Assembly (NCBI GenBank): GCA_946894095.1
Contig: OX335655.1
Span: 12,462,001 to 12,526,000, forward strand
Direction of reading: 5' to 3'
Length of the DNA: 64,000 nucleotides
Origin: Incurvaria masculella
Lineage: Eukaryota > Arthropoda > Insecta > Lepidoptera > Incurvariidae
Part shown: in pieces, positions 33,201 through 43,390 of the stretch
Numbering within the stretch: the stretch's first letter is position 1
How the letters are laid out: every line of letters begins with the position of its first letter
Position numbers and translations under genes: made by a program
Notes under the pieces: generated by a model
Database searches by the model: none
Seen by the model: only the letters and a program-made list of their open reading frames with translations
Told to the model about the DNA's origin: nothing

Positions 33201-36200
33201 GCCTGTTGTGATCGTACTGTATAAGACCTGTCATATAATTAAATTTGCCTGGATTTTTATTAAACTGAAGAAATTGTATTGGATGATTTGCACACTCGGT
33301 CTCAAGGTGGAACATTAAGTTTGTTCTCACACACTGCTTTAATGTTGATTTCATCCAATAAAATATGTGACCAGTTTTTGACAATATATTAAAAAATATG
33401 CTGGATTCACCGTTGGTGCCATTTTTTTTAATCACGTCTGCCTCCCCAGTTAATGAGTTGAGTATTTATTAAAAACCATTTCATCTTTTAAAAGATTTGT
33501 TATTACTTTTAAACATATTAATGCAATACACTAATACAATACAGTTTAAACGCGAAATCGTCACTAAACATTTTGGGACTAACAAAGGTCTTTTGGGAAA
33601 ATACCTATTTACGAACCAGGGCATAATAATCTGTGCTTAGTGAATTCATTATTTTACGTTAAATGTTGATTTAAAAAATTCATAAGTGTTCCAGGTTTTT
33701 TAACGTCAAAAAAAACAAACTCTTGTTCGCTTCATCAAATTGAATATTTTCCCAGAATACACTGACGACGATCTAGTGGCCCAAGCTGTTCTTTTTTACG
33801 TGGCTGGATTCGACACGTCCTCCAACCTGGTCAACTTCCTCCTATACGAGATGGCCGTCAACCCTGACGTGCAGGCCAAGCTGCGGGCGGAGCTCGATGC
33901 TGCTGATGAAGATGGTGATCTGTACGAGATGATACAAGAGCTGAAATATCTTGACATGGTTGTTTGCGGTATGTCAGAAAACTGGGAGATGCATACCTCC
34001 GAATCGGAATAAGCTTTTTTTAGGTTCCCTTACAAAATCCAATGAAAAAGCTTCACTGTATTTTATTTTTATTTTTTTATGCGACCTGACATGGATGGCT
34101 AATACCACACAACTACTGTTATGATATTAGCCCAATACACCACATTCCCGAAGGAATTAGGTGCCATGCCAGGACCTTCCCTTTATGAGCACGGCTACAT
34201 TGAACTGGATGGAAAACACGGACAATTTTTAATTGCCGCTTCGACCATCTTTTCACAATGCGATGGTACCAACCCGGGTGGGCTTAAACCCTACCACCTA
34301 GTAGGGGAAGGGGACCTACAATTTTACATGGATTCCGAACCATGGAGCAGCTCGCATTCGTGACGAAATGCACTTATCGAACTCTGAAAGAGAAAGACAG
34401 TGGTACAAGTTGGTATTGAACCCGGGCCTCTGGTACGCTAGGCCAGTCCCCGCACCACTAGGCTACGAGCCGCTCAATGCAATTCTAAAGAGATTAAGGT
34501 AAATTAAACTAGTCGTAGTAGTTGTAGGTAGTCTAAACCATACATTTCAACTAAAAATCCAGTAGATTTATAGGTCATAAATTGTATTCTCAAATTAGTG
34601 AGGTTGTGTGCGTAAGGAAGAAGAGAAGTTCTTTCTACACGCGGTTGATGAGGATTCTTGTATTAGAACATAAATGATTATGGCAAAGGAAATAATTGTG
34701 AGGAAACCCAAAACTTCGGTAGTGTTAGGCCTCAGAAATAGCAAGATGATGCTACCGTGAGCTCGCCCCTAAACATGGCCGATGTCCACCCCGGGCAACC
34801 GGTGAGAACATCGGCCAACCGCTGGGAGTCATGACACTAATTATTCGTTTCTCAAACAAAGAAATGCACATAAATTATGTTCGCGCCAAACATTAAAGCG
34901 CCTCTAAAACTAGCGCGTGTGCTCTTTGTTTGTGCTTAGCGGTTACTGCATTTACTTAACTTGTTGATGTTTTCACTAAATCAATGATCCCAAAAATTAA
35001 AGCCGACAGAACTACACTTAACTTCAAATAACTGGACAACACTGGCTTAAATTCTATAGCATAATTAATCATATAAATCTTAGATCTAACGTAAAGATTG
35101 ATGAAGTATGTTTTTCGCAGAGGTTCTTCGGCTTTGGCCATTAGTGGGATCAGCGGACAGGAGGTCGGTTGCCACTTATGACTTCGGCCCAACAAGACAT
35201 GGAGGGACAGAGAGGTTAATTGTAAGTTGATTTTATTCAACATCCTTGCAGCTTTTGATAAAAATATCGTTATAACATTTTAATGCAATGTAAACATTTT
35301 AACACTGTCGAAGCACATTTCATTTTTATAAAGTGAGAAAATATATGCCTGAAAGTTGCTTGACTGCCCAATTTTGGGGATACTTCTAAATGTGTATGAA
35401 TGTACAGGATTGGTTTCAATAAGATTGTTTTAATATACTAAAACAGGATTGCTGTTATTATATGAGGATTGCTGTCATTTAATGATGTCTTCTTAAGATT
35501 AACAAATTCGATATTGCACGTACTGTGGTCTGATTAGTAATGTGCCCCTCTTCTACAAGGGATTGGCTTTCAGTAATCACTTTACAGTAATCTGGTTAGA
35601 TGTCGTGTCGGTGTCAGGGGTATGTTTTAGGAAGGGAACGATCAGTTGTGTCTTCAAAAGTAGTTTTTTTAGTGGCTTCTTGTTTCTTATTTTAATTTAA
35701 AATTATGATAAATCCATATGCTCTATTCTAATTGTACTAGACGATCACACGATTTTAAATACAATCAGCAATTTTTCATCAGGTTTACGTGTAAAGAAAT
35801 TAATTGATTGATTGAAAATTCTTTATTACGCCACAAAAAAAAAAAAAAAATTTACAAAAGAAAGTATAGCGCAAAAACAACATAAGTGGGGCGCAAAGGC
35901 GGGCTTATCCCTCGAAGAGATTTCTTCCAGAAATGTTTGAGAGATGATTTTTGAGATTTGGTTTTGAGTCATTTTAATAGTTACCAAGATTGTTTCGATT
36001 ACAAACAATTACAAAAACACGTAATGACAACTCCCCGTTACAGGCCCGTCCAGATGTGCACGTGTGGCTGCCCATACTGTCGCTCCACCGAGACCCACAA
36101 TACTGGGCAGAGCCCGACCGCTGCCAGCCTGAGAGGTTCTCCGACGAGAATAGGGCCAATATTAGACCCTACACCTACATACCATTTGGACAAGGGCCGC

Positions 36201-37126
36201 GATTTTGCATTGGTAAGCCATTTTACATAGCTCAACTAACCATTTACTTCTAAAATCCTTCATTATTTAATTTCATAATCTGATTTCATCGATATCATAG
36301 ATTTCCACAAACATTTATTTCACCTTAGTCCTCCACATTAATAACAGATAAAGGAAGCTTAACATTACCAAATATATTATATTTTTATGTTTCAGCCTAT
36401 TAATGAACATGTACAAATTTCCTTCATAAACATCAACTCGCTAATTCTACAGTTTTCATAAAGTCCTGTTTAGTAATCCCTTTTCGTTATCATATGGAAT
36501 TTTCAAGTAAGAGTCAACGTTTCAATGCATTGAAAAGAAAACATCAATTCCTTAGTAACGTAAAGCTCATGGTGGCTTGAGGACTTGCTTTTCGTTAGAG
36601 AAGTTATTTATGGGTTTTGAACCCATAAACAACTCGCCCCGGTCAAAGCTGTACCATGGTTCGAAACCCATGTAAAGCTGTAAGTCCCTTTGCCCTACTA
36701 CATTGAAGAATGTAGTTGTGCAAGGGTTGATACCACCGCATTGGATGAAACTATGGTTGAAGAGGCAATGAAAAATTGTCCGTGTTTTCCATCCAGTTCA
36801 CTAATAGCCATGTTCATAAAGGGAAGGTCCTGGCGTGGCACCTAATTCATTCCGAAATGTGATGTATTGCGTTATAATCATAACGGTAGTTGTGTGGCAT
36901 TAGCCATCCATGTCAGGTTTCATAAAACAACACAATGATTTATTAAATTGCAGGATCAAGATTCGCGGTTCAGGCAGCCAAGGTCTTGGTGTTCAAGATA
37001 CTGCGGGAGTACGCCGTGAGTCCAGCTCCTCGCACCGTGGTCCCGGTGCAAGTGTCCAAGCGTGCATTTATACTGCACTCCGCAAACGGTTTCTGGTTGA
37101 GAATGACAAAGAGAATAAAAATATAA
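24274..37126 (+). CDS. CYP9: Cytochrome P450, CYP9 family (gene 1, complete, 10 exons)
   Basis: Exons: 24274-24473, 25802-25965, 29138-29275, 31006-31208, 31762-31897, 32834-32902, 33756-33968, 35121-35221, 36044-36212, 36954-37126; 521 codons. All junctions keep frame with GT/AG introns. It encodes a microsomal haem monooxygenase that takes electrons from NADPH-P450 reductase. Residues 1-18 are a hydrophobic ER anchor. Then come the C-helix WKEMR (125-129), I-helix AGFDTS (320-325), K-helix EVLR (375-378), PERF (437-440) and haem loop FGQGPRFCIG with ligand Cys463. All key residues are present, so it looks functional. It is clearly more diverged than genes 2 and 3; exons 6 and 7 are 7 and 4 codons shorter than in gene 2. 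Subfamily (CYP9A, 9G or other) cannot be settled by eye. Introns 1-4 and 7-9 are loaded with repeats. Odd point: the exon 3 acceptor is weak (TTTGAAG). Confidence 0.93.
24735..24860 (+). mobile_element. Tail fragment of the Leu-tRNA-like retroposon
   Basis: TTCTTCACGGTAGATTATACAT..TATCACATTC followed by GTAATAAGCGACGTACCTGC, the reverse complement of the left end of the 20,071 element. Lies in intron 1 of CYP9 gene 1. Confidence 0.55.
25330..25371. repeat. 18-bp perfect palindromic arms with 6-bp loop
   Basis: CGCGCGTGTGAGGAGCAG (25,330-25,347) and its exact reverse complement (25,354-25,371) in intron 1 of CYP9 gene 1. It is GC-rich in an AT-rich setting. Function unknown. Confidence 0.85.
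26090..26608 (+). mobile_element. Leu-tRNA-like retroposon split by a GACG repeat
   Basis: Head (ATTATGGGTATACAGC, then A-box-like GGTGGCGGAATGGGTAGGCGC) at about 26,090-26,153. Tail (TTTCTTTAATCAATGCATCC, TTGCTTCACGGTCGA, TCTCACATTC) at 26,535-26,608. The GACG element sits between them, after the AGCCTTG that precedes 'cagtat' in the uninterrupted copy at 20,071. Confidence 0.6.
26154..26534 (+). mobile_element. GACG-microsatellite repeat, plus strand, nested
   Basis: Starts with an imperfect palindrome (CTTGGCCGGTTTTGTATA / TATACAAAACTGGCCAAG, 26,154-26,192) and the GTGCGAG/CTCGCAC hairpin. It has the longest microsatellite in the window, about 16 GGAC units (26,407-26,475), and ends GGGTACGGAACCCTAAAAA. 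In intron 2 of CYP9 gene 1. Confidence 0.8.
26993..27362 (+). mobile_element. tRNA-derived SINE, full length, plus strand
   Basis: Head with pol III A box TTGCCTAGTGG (27,003-27,013) and B box GGTTCAATTCC (27,025-27,035). Then a CTTTCCGAGTTCGATAAGTG block, the shared body (CTACTAGGTGGTAGGG, CCCGCCCGAG, TGCTCATAAAGGGAAGG) and the tail GCATTAGCCATCCATG plus poly-A. This is the best reference copy of the tRNA-headed form. Intron 2 of CYP9 gene 1. Confidence 0.85.
27717..28552 (+). mobile_element. Helitron-like non-autonomous element
   Basis: The 3' end has a short hairpin (GCCCGT at 28,524-28,529 with ACGGGC at 28,541-28,546) followed by TGCTAG|T, matching the hairpin-plus-CTRR rule for Helitrons. 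The left part has the ACGGATTTTGATGCGG and AATAGATAGAGTGATTGAAG blocks seen in many moth Helitron-like repeats, from memory. The 5' boundary is approximate. Intron 2 of CYP9 gene 1. Confidence 0.55.
28617..28982. repeat. Dispersed repeat, copy also at 37,749
   Basis: Shares with 37,749-38,098 the blocks TTTGTACCTTTTCTGGAA, CCACGTGTCATACTTTTTTT, GCCCAAAGTGT and CTATTGATTTTAGAC in the same order and orientation. Non-coding; family unknown. Here in intron 2 of CYP9 gene 1, there just after the gene's 3' end. Confidence 0.7.
29083..29120 (+). mobile_element. SINE tail immediately before exon 3 of CYP9 gene 1
   Basis: GGTATTAGCCGTTCATTTCC, a short TTAAT, and a run of 9 A match the tail of the SINE family. 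The poly-A ends 17 bp before exon 3 (29,138). It occupies the place where a polypyrimidine tract would be expected. Confidence 0.6.
29468..29824 (-). mobile_element. 5S-type SINE, minus strand
   Basis: Body (AACGCACCACATGGGAACTAGG, ACTGGATGGAAAACACGG), then the reverse complement of the 5S-like head (GGTTACCCATCCAGAACC) and of the A-box-like GCCCAGTGGCGCGACG at 29,790-29,812. Intron 3 of CYP9 gene 1. Confidence 0.75.
30014..30332 (-). mobile_element. GACG-microsatellite repeat, minus strand
   Basis: TTAGGGTTCCGTACCCAAAGG at the left, a CCGT microsatellite (30,075-30,108), and GTGCGAGTCCGAC..GGCCGG at the right. Near full length. Intron 3 of CYP9 gene 1. Confidence 0.8.
30552..30700. repeat. 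Tandem duplication, two units of about 70-75 bp
   Basis: ACGCTGTCAATGTGAAAATGAGTATGAGCGAA..TAGTTTCAACATGCCAACACA recurs directly after itself with small changes (GCGAATAT inserted). Intron 3 of CYP9 gene 1, about 300 bp before exon 4. Confidence 0.75.
31281..31693. mobile_element. MITE with TTTTTCAAGTGTGC inverted ends
   Basis: Left TTTTTCAAGTGTGCC..CCGAATCCGAAAG and right CTTTC..GTTTCGGATG..GCACACTTGAAAAA are inverted. GGTAGTCATGGGGCCGATTTT at the left pairs with AAATCGGTCCCATGACTCC at the right. About 410 bp, filling most of intron 4 of CYP9 gene 1. Fragments of the same family lie at 45,560 and 54,880. Confidence 0.75.
34071..34476 (-). mobile_element. tRNA-derived SINE, full length, minus strand
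   Basis: On the minus strand the A box is TAGCCTAGTGG (34,455-34,465) and the B box GGTTCAATACC (34,412-34,422). Body and tail follow to a poly-T/A end at 34,071. Matches the copy at 26,993 throughout. Intron 7 of CYP9 gene 1, starting about 100 bp after exon 7. Confidence 0.85.
35803..35935 (-). mobile_element. LINE-type 3' tail, minus strand
   Basis: On the minus strand the sequence ends AATAAAGAATTTTCAATC with a repeated AATC tail, preceded by a poly-A/T run and GGATAAGCCCGCCTTTGCGCC. This is a tail type seen in moth non-LTR elements, from memory. No coding part remains. Intron 8 of CYP9 gene 1, ending about 110 bp before exon 9. Confidence 0.45.
36640..36929 (+). mobile_element. SINE, plus strand, just before exon 10 of CYP9 gene 1
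   Basis: Partial head (CCATGGTTCGAAACCCATG), body (TTGGATGAAACTATGG, TTCATAAAGGGAAGG) and tail (GCATTAGCCATCCATGTC, short A-run). It ends about 24 bp before the exon 10 acceptor at 36,953, leaving little room for a branch site and pyrimidine tract outside the insertion. Confidence 0.75.
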
Positions 37127-37156
37127 CTTTAAAAGAATATGGAAAGTTGTTTGATT

Positions 37157-37162
37157 AATAAA
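37157..37162 (+). terminator. Polyadenylation signal of CYP9 gene 1
   Basis: AATAAA 31 bp after the stop codon. It is the first canonical signal downstream, implying a very short 3' untranslated region. Confidence 0.65.
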
Positions 37163-38351
37163 ATCCTCATACATCTTATATCTTAATATTTTCATATTTC
37201 TATCAAAATATGAATATTCATAGACTGACTTTGCTCTGAACAGTGAGAAAAATCCTCACGCGGAACTGCTTTATCTCTAAAATGGTTTTATTGAAACACA
37301 ACGCTGTTTTAGGTATTTATATGTTTAAACTGGATAAATTCGTTTGTTATTTCGTATGTGTGACCGGTTGCATAAACATTTATTTTTAAAACGGACCATC
37401 AGGTCGACACACATAATTCATTGTGAGATAAATCGATCACAAATGGTTTTAAAACGTCTTAAACGCCTTTAAAAGAAGATTTCTTTGTGTCCTAAACGGG
37501 TGTCCATTTTCAATGCGGTTCAGTCGATTTTTCTTTAAGAAAAAGTGTACAAAACCAGTCAACAATTAAATAACATTTTCTTATGTACACACTTGAAATT
37601 TTAGCAGTAACATTTAATTACATTTTTAATTGTGCACACGACATACACGTTATTTCATTATTGATCGGTTTTCTACACCTTAATGAGCACCTTTTTCTTA
37701 AAGAAAAATCGAAAGCGCAAATCCAACTGAGCAAAAAAATATATTCAACTTAAGTGGCCAACATTTGTACCTTTTCTGGAAGCTTATGAAATAATGAAGT
37801 AATTTCCATATTTTTTATACCACGTGTCATACTTTTTTTTTGTAATCTTTGATTTAAGTAAATGTTGTAATTATTTTTACATAAACTATCATTTATGACC
37901 TTTTATTGCTGAGATTATGGACATTTTGAATGATTTTTTTTAAAGTAGTTTCTCATTGATCAGCTATTAGAAAATCGTGCCCAAAGTGTGGTAGCTATTT
38001 AATAATTGTCACTTTTACTCAGAATATTTAAAAAAAACTTAAAACTTAATTAAATAAAAAACTATTGATTTTAGACTCCCATTTCACTTGGCCAAATTTG
38101 TTGCAAATTATAGATAGATATAGAATTACCAAACACCTTTATAACGGAAATATGTTTTATTTAGATTTATCTGAATTACCTCAAACTTGGTTAGTACTAC
38201 AGTTAAACTGTAACTTTAGTCTGATGGTGCAACCGGGACTATCTGAAGCACTGATCAGAGAAATGAAGACTACCCGACTAAGTGAGAATTAGCAGAAATT
38301 AAGCAACTAATAGGGTCCTTTGAGTTATATTTGTTTTAATTTGTGTTAGTT
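37163..38351. repeat. Spacer with second copy of the 28.6-kb repeat
   Basis: 37,749-38,098 matches 28,617-28,982. Upstream, TCGATTTTTCTTTAAGAAAAAG (about 37,527) and its near reverse complement (about 37,690) face each other across about 150 bp. No gene recognised. Confidence 0.55.
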
Positions 38352-38592
38352 TTTAAGCCTACTACTATGCCTCCGCTGTCCGTACGTCCATCCGTGCGTA
38401 TGTCACATAAGTCTATCTCATGAACCGTACTAAGCAGGCAGCTGAAATTTTCACAGCGTGTGTATTAATTTTGCCGCTAAACAACAAATTGGTAAAATTT
38501 AAAAATAATTAAAATAAAAATTCAATAACTAGGTTTTTTAAGTCTTGTACGATGGTACGGAACCCTTCGTATGCGAGTCCGACTCGCACTTG
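38352..38592 (-). mobile_element. GACG-microsatellite repeat, minus strand, partial
   Basis: GCCTCCGCTGTCCGT, a short diverged microsatellite, the TGAAATTTTCACAG block and GCGAGTCCGACTCGCACTTG. The left end and most microsatellite units are lost. Confidence 0.7.
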
Positions 38593-40811
38593 TTGAATTG
38601 GTTAGTTAGCTTATAGACGGTGAACAAAGCTTGAAGATGGAGCTAGAAGTTGGTCACACACAATTATAATCAAACCAATTCGAGTTTCAGCTCGTTTGAC
38701 TTGTCTAGAAAAAATATATTTTCCAGATTGGTATTTAAACCCCATCATCACACATCATTAAACCTCTTGGAGTTTAAGCTCGTTCGACTTATATCGTAGA
38801 ATACTCTGATCTTGGGTGGCATCCAGGCTCCGACGATGGAGTCGGAATTTAGTCTAAATATACTTGCATGACGATACTCATTTTATATTGGGCTTCTCAG
38901 GAAGAGTACTCTGATCCTGGGTGGTATGCGAGACTCAGATGATGGAGCCGACATATTGTCTGAGAACCTCGAGACTTCCATGACGTAATCCATTCGAATT
39001 TGGGCTCTCTTGGCTCTTATCGAAGAGAAATTTAGTTCTGGCTATGATTATGGAGCCAGTTGAGGCCTAGAATGTAGAATTGACGTGTGACGACTATTAG
39101 TCTCAAGCCTGGCGACGATGTGACCAAAGCTTACTCACCCCGAGGCTCTAAACAGGTTATTCTTAGCTCAAGAGGATTAGCGTCTGGAAGTCGCATCTGC
39201 CACTCCCACCTACGGCTGGAGCTTGCGTAGCTCGGAATAGGAACTAAAGAACGACTCCAAGGAGATAACTCTTTTGTCAGCTTCCACGGCACCTCGACCT
39301 TGTATCTTCAGCGACCGGGCACCTTGTTTCTAGAAAACTCCACGGAATTCTTGGTTCCCCTACATACATACAAAAACACATACCTACACGACTCTTTCCC
39401 GGAGGGGTAGACAGAGATGATAGAGCTCCACATGGTACGATCACAGCACACCGCTTTCGCTTTACCTAAAGACATACATGCTCTACGATTACGGGTGCTC
39501 CATTTATTACATCGATTTGTCCCGATATGTTCTTCTAGTACGCCCGGGCACGATACTTCCGCTCACATCTGCTCTGCATAATAAATGCATAGTATAACCA
39601 GCGCACCATCATAACAGGCAAGTGTCCATCTGTTGACCAAGATTGGTCTGCGAGCAAATACATTTCGCGCCGCAATTGCAATTACGTAATGCCGTCATGT
39701 ATTGTGCGCTCGTAATGTTATCAACTAGACAATACAGAGAATCCAATAAAAAACCTCAACCAAATAGAAATCTTTTTCGGGTTTTCAGTAAATAACATTG
39801 ACCAAATCAGCCACTGATTCGATGCGACAGCCATTGACTTAAGACGAAGTTCTCAGCCTGACTTTTTTTTTTAAATCTTACCGGATATATCTCTTTACAC
39901 TTGGCCAACAATAAATCATAAAGCACATTTTCTTGTCCTTGTTATGATACAGTTTCCTTTATACTTACAACAAAGTTGGTACATTTCTATACAATTCGAT
40001 GCACTCAATATAAACTCCTTTTCATTATCTTTCCCCGTATTTTAGTTCGCCATACTCTACACGTGAATGACCGTTGTGCAATATTAAGGCGCTAGGACTA
40101 GCCAACTACTCGCGCCATACAAATGCACTTTTTAACAAATGTAATAATATGTAGTGAAACGCTTCAGCAAATCCAAATAGAACTCCAGACTGATAATGGA
40201 TTGTTATTATTTTTTTTATAACATCATTTATTTAAATAATAATAAAAATAAAAAAGTTGATTTTTCTCATTAGAAATCTGAAAGTAATTCGATTTCTAGA
40301 TATAAGCAAAAACAGCATATATGCATAACCAAAAAGTTCCATTTGCTTTTAGATTTCTACATTTAGTCAAAAAAGTTCGGAAATGGACACCGTTTCCGCA
40401 ATGTATTTTGTATAGAAAAAGGAAACATACATTAACGAAAATAATTCGATTCCTAGACAAGGAATCATATATTGTAAGAATGACACTTATAATCGTCAGA
40501 CTTAGTTTGTTAACTTGGGGTGCCTCGTCTAACTTTGCGATTTGGCTAGTACCAGGGCCTTAAGCCCCCACGGAGCAACGAAAACATATTGCGCAATACA
40601 ATTGAAACTCACTCAAAGGATTGTTCAATCATTGTGCAATCTTCAACAATATTTTAATACCAACCCCACGCGTATTTTAAATACCACCCCCACACTTGGT
40701 ATTTTACTATGATTGTAGGTATTATGCAATCATCAAAATTTTACTATAGTTGCGGGCAAATACCTTTGTGCAATCATTTTTAACGCCTTCACAAAAGGAG
40801 GAGGTTCTATA
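38593..40811. other. Spacer with repeat remnants, no gene recognised
   Basis: 38,690-39,130 has loosely repeated GGAGTTTAAGCTCGTTCGACTT, ACTCTGATC.TGGGTGG and GATGGAGTC.G phrases. 39,360-39,560 (CCCGGAGGGGTAGACAGAGATG) resembles a moth LINE-derived repeat, from memory. An 80-codon open frame at 40,321 has no domain features. Confidence 0.4.
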
Positions 40812-41100
40812 GAATGTGATATGTATGCATGTATAATCAACCGTGAAGCAAGAGCACATGTATTAAAGAAATATCCCTGTAATAAGAACTACTTTACGAA
40901 TATACTGCAAGGCTGGACCGGAATCAGCAAAACATACCATTAGCGGGTGTTGCGTCCACCAATTTCGCCACTCATAATTTGGTATTGTCCTCCATAATCA
41001 ATGCCTCTTACTAACACAGTATTTATATTAAGTATACCCACATATATTTATTTAACTATCTGTTAGTATAATCTGTAATCTGCGTTGGGGACTAGTGCAG
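40812..41100 (-). mobile_element. Leu-tRNA-like retroposon, minus strand, copy 2
   Basis: Minus-strand A-box-like TGGCGAAATTGGTGGACGC (about 40,954-40,972) and a decayed B box (ATTCCGGTCC). The tail side matches the copy at 20,071 (GAATGTGATA, CGTGAAGCAAG). Confidence 0.65.
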
Positions 41101-41149
41101 ACTAGATGTTAGTATCAGTAAGCACACACTCAAGTGACGCCTTGATAGT

Positions 41150-41436
41150 CGACAAAGGTGCAGCAAAGATCGGGTGGTAGGTGACCGTTTCCGACCGTTG
41201 AGGCTTCCACGTAAAACAGTAGGCCATCTTCCCTACGTATTAGGTGATGGCTGGGATAGTAACATACCCGCCCAGGCATCGAACGAAAGGCAATGAAGAT
41301 TGGTCGTGTTTCCCATTCAGTTCGATGCAGCCTCGCAATATAAGGAATTCCCTGGCTTCCTTCCCATGAGGTATGTCAGACTAATATAATGACAGTAGGT
41401 ATGGTATTGACCATCCATGTCCAGTTCCATAAAAAA
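41150..41436 (+). mobile_element. 5S-type SINE, degraded, plus strand
   Basis: GGTAGGTGACCG..CCGACCGTTGAGGC at the head, then body and tail (GGTATTGACCATCCATGTCC, poly-A). Many substitutions suggest an old copy. Confidence 0.6.
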
Positions 41437-42079
41437 GTGGTTCTTGTACTTGAAAGTTTGAAAATCAATAAACACTCTAAAGAAGCTAATCACTTGTATG
41501 GAGCATTTCAAGCGATAGCCGCCAAGTGCAGGAAACTCTGGTGTGAGTCCACTCAGAGTAAACGAGATAATGACTTTGTTTGTGAATAAAGTATACTGAC
41601 GGCGGCTCCGGAGGCGCATTGAGCGGTCGCTAGGACTCGCGGTGTGACCTACCCGACGTGAAGTAATTAATCAATTGCTTTAGAATCTTGTTGTTCTTTC
41701 TTGTGTTGCTTTATAAATTGAAAATGATTTTTATTTATTCATAGATTTACAAAATAAAACGTTATTTTTGTGCTATATTGAATCAAAGGTAAGACGCATT
41801 TATTTTTAATATAATTGTGTTCATTAAAATAATCTTAACTATATTTGACAATACATAAGGATTCTTGTTAATAAACTCATTTGATTTCAATTTAAAAATA
41901 TAGTCGAAACAAACTTCTTCGCGGTCGCTAATCTAATACATCATGCCTTCTCAAGCCGAACCGTCAATTTGGAAAGAAACATCAACACGGAAAACCTGTT
42001 TAGCCAAGCCTGATGTCTTAAAAACAGACGTTCCTTTTTTATTTTTAGAAAGTTGTTTAATTAAATCGAGCTTTACATT

Positions 42080-42392
42080 TTTTAGGGTTCCGTACCCAAA
42101 GGGTGAAAACGGAACCCTATTACTAAGCCTCCGCTGTCCGTCCGTCCGTCCGTCCGTCCGTCTGTCCGTCTGTCACAGGGCTGTATCTCAGTAACCGTAA
42201 CAGGTAGACAGCTGAAATTTTCACAGAGTGTGTATTTATTTTGCCGCTATAACAACAAATAGGTAAGTTTAAAAATAATTAAAATTAAAGGGGGCTCCCA
42301 TACAAAAAACGTGTTTTTTTTGTTTTTTTTTTTGTACGATGGTACGGAGCCCTTCGTGTGCGAGTCCGACTCGCACTTGGCCGGTTTTTTTT
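42080..42392 (-). mobile_element. GACG-microsatellite repeat, minus strand, near full length
   Basis: Begins TTTTTTAGGGTTCCGTACCC, has a CCGT microsatellite (42,135-42,172), and ends GTGCGAGTCCGACTCGCAC then GGCCGG. Nearly identical to the copy at 30,014. Confidence 0.85.
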
Positions 42393-42982
42393 ATTCACCT
42401 TTTGTCCGTTGCTAACTGGTTTACTTTCCCAAAGAATAACATCTTTCCAGCTTTCAAATTGAAACTGAGAATTGCTGTTAAGTACAAGTATCAATAAAAA
42501 AAAATACTTTATGTTGCAAGTTAAATTTGATCTCCATCCACTGAAGGTAGCGAGCTGACATTTGGCACACACGTTTGGTTCCGTGACAATCATGTTTGAA
42601 TCATGCTTTGAAACATGTCAAACTAAAAAAATAATAAGCAAACTATTTAAACAATATATAATTAGATTTACCAGAGTAAATAGGCAAGCGTAACTTTATC
42701 TTGAGGCAAACTTTTTATCATATAAAGGGTTTTATATACAGATTACCTTTATGGGTTTGATTTAATATAAAGTTTATTTTCAAAGCATAAAAATGAAAGC
42801 TTTTTGTATGTCTTTTATGATTCATTGTATGTGCAAGGGTGCAAATTATAATGTCACTTCTAATGCAGCCCTAATATTGTGTGGGCCTTACCTGCCTAAA
42901 CGTTGGTTCCGATCTTTATGGAAGCATCATCGCTGGTGACTCTACGTTCATTCATGGACACGCAGCTAACCAAGATAGCAAG

Positions 42983-43300
42983 ATGCTGGTGCTCATCTGG
43001 CTGGTGGCGGTGACGTCCGCGCTGTACCTGTACATGCGGCACCGCTACTCGCACTTCACACCGCTGCTTGGCAACCTCGCGCGCACCACATTCCGTCTAG
43101 CTAGAGCATCACACGTGGTTCATCACATATTCGCTTGGTGGCGGTGTCAAGGTGCTAAATGGCGCCCCGTCATGGAGACGATGAAAACGTCAACACTAGT
43201 GTTTGCTTATATGACGCGATGTTCAAGTTGCTCAAACTTACAGTGGTGTTACTCCCGTGGAGTCAACAAAAAGAAAATATTATTACGTGGACTTCTGTGA
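42983..43300 (+). pseudogene. Extra copy of CYP9A exon 1 upstream of gene 2
   Basis: The first 25 codons (MLVLIWLVAVTSALYLYMRH and on) equal those of the working exon 1 at 43,391. A net in-frame 30-bp loss then removes the ERRGVRSLPTV part. After RTTFRLA the sequence departs from P450 into a linker and stays open to about 43,300, with no obvious donor at the place where exon 1 normally ends. It is preceded by AAGATAGCAAG, like the other three exon-1 copies. It appears unable to encode a P450; an anchor-only product cannot be excluded. Confidence 0.8.
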
Positions 43301-43390
43301 CAATGCGCATCAGGTGGTTGGAGGCATAATCGGCGAAGCTGCTGTCTAGAATGTCCAGCATTTTGCAAACATGTTTTCTCAGATACCAAG

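Noticed and set aside
33136..33435. 99-codon minus-strand frame in intron 6 of gene 1
   Set aside because: No domain, AT-rich composition, inside an intron of a well-supported gene on the other strand.
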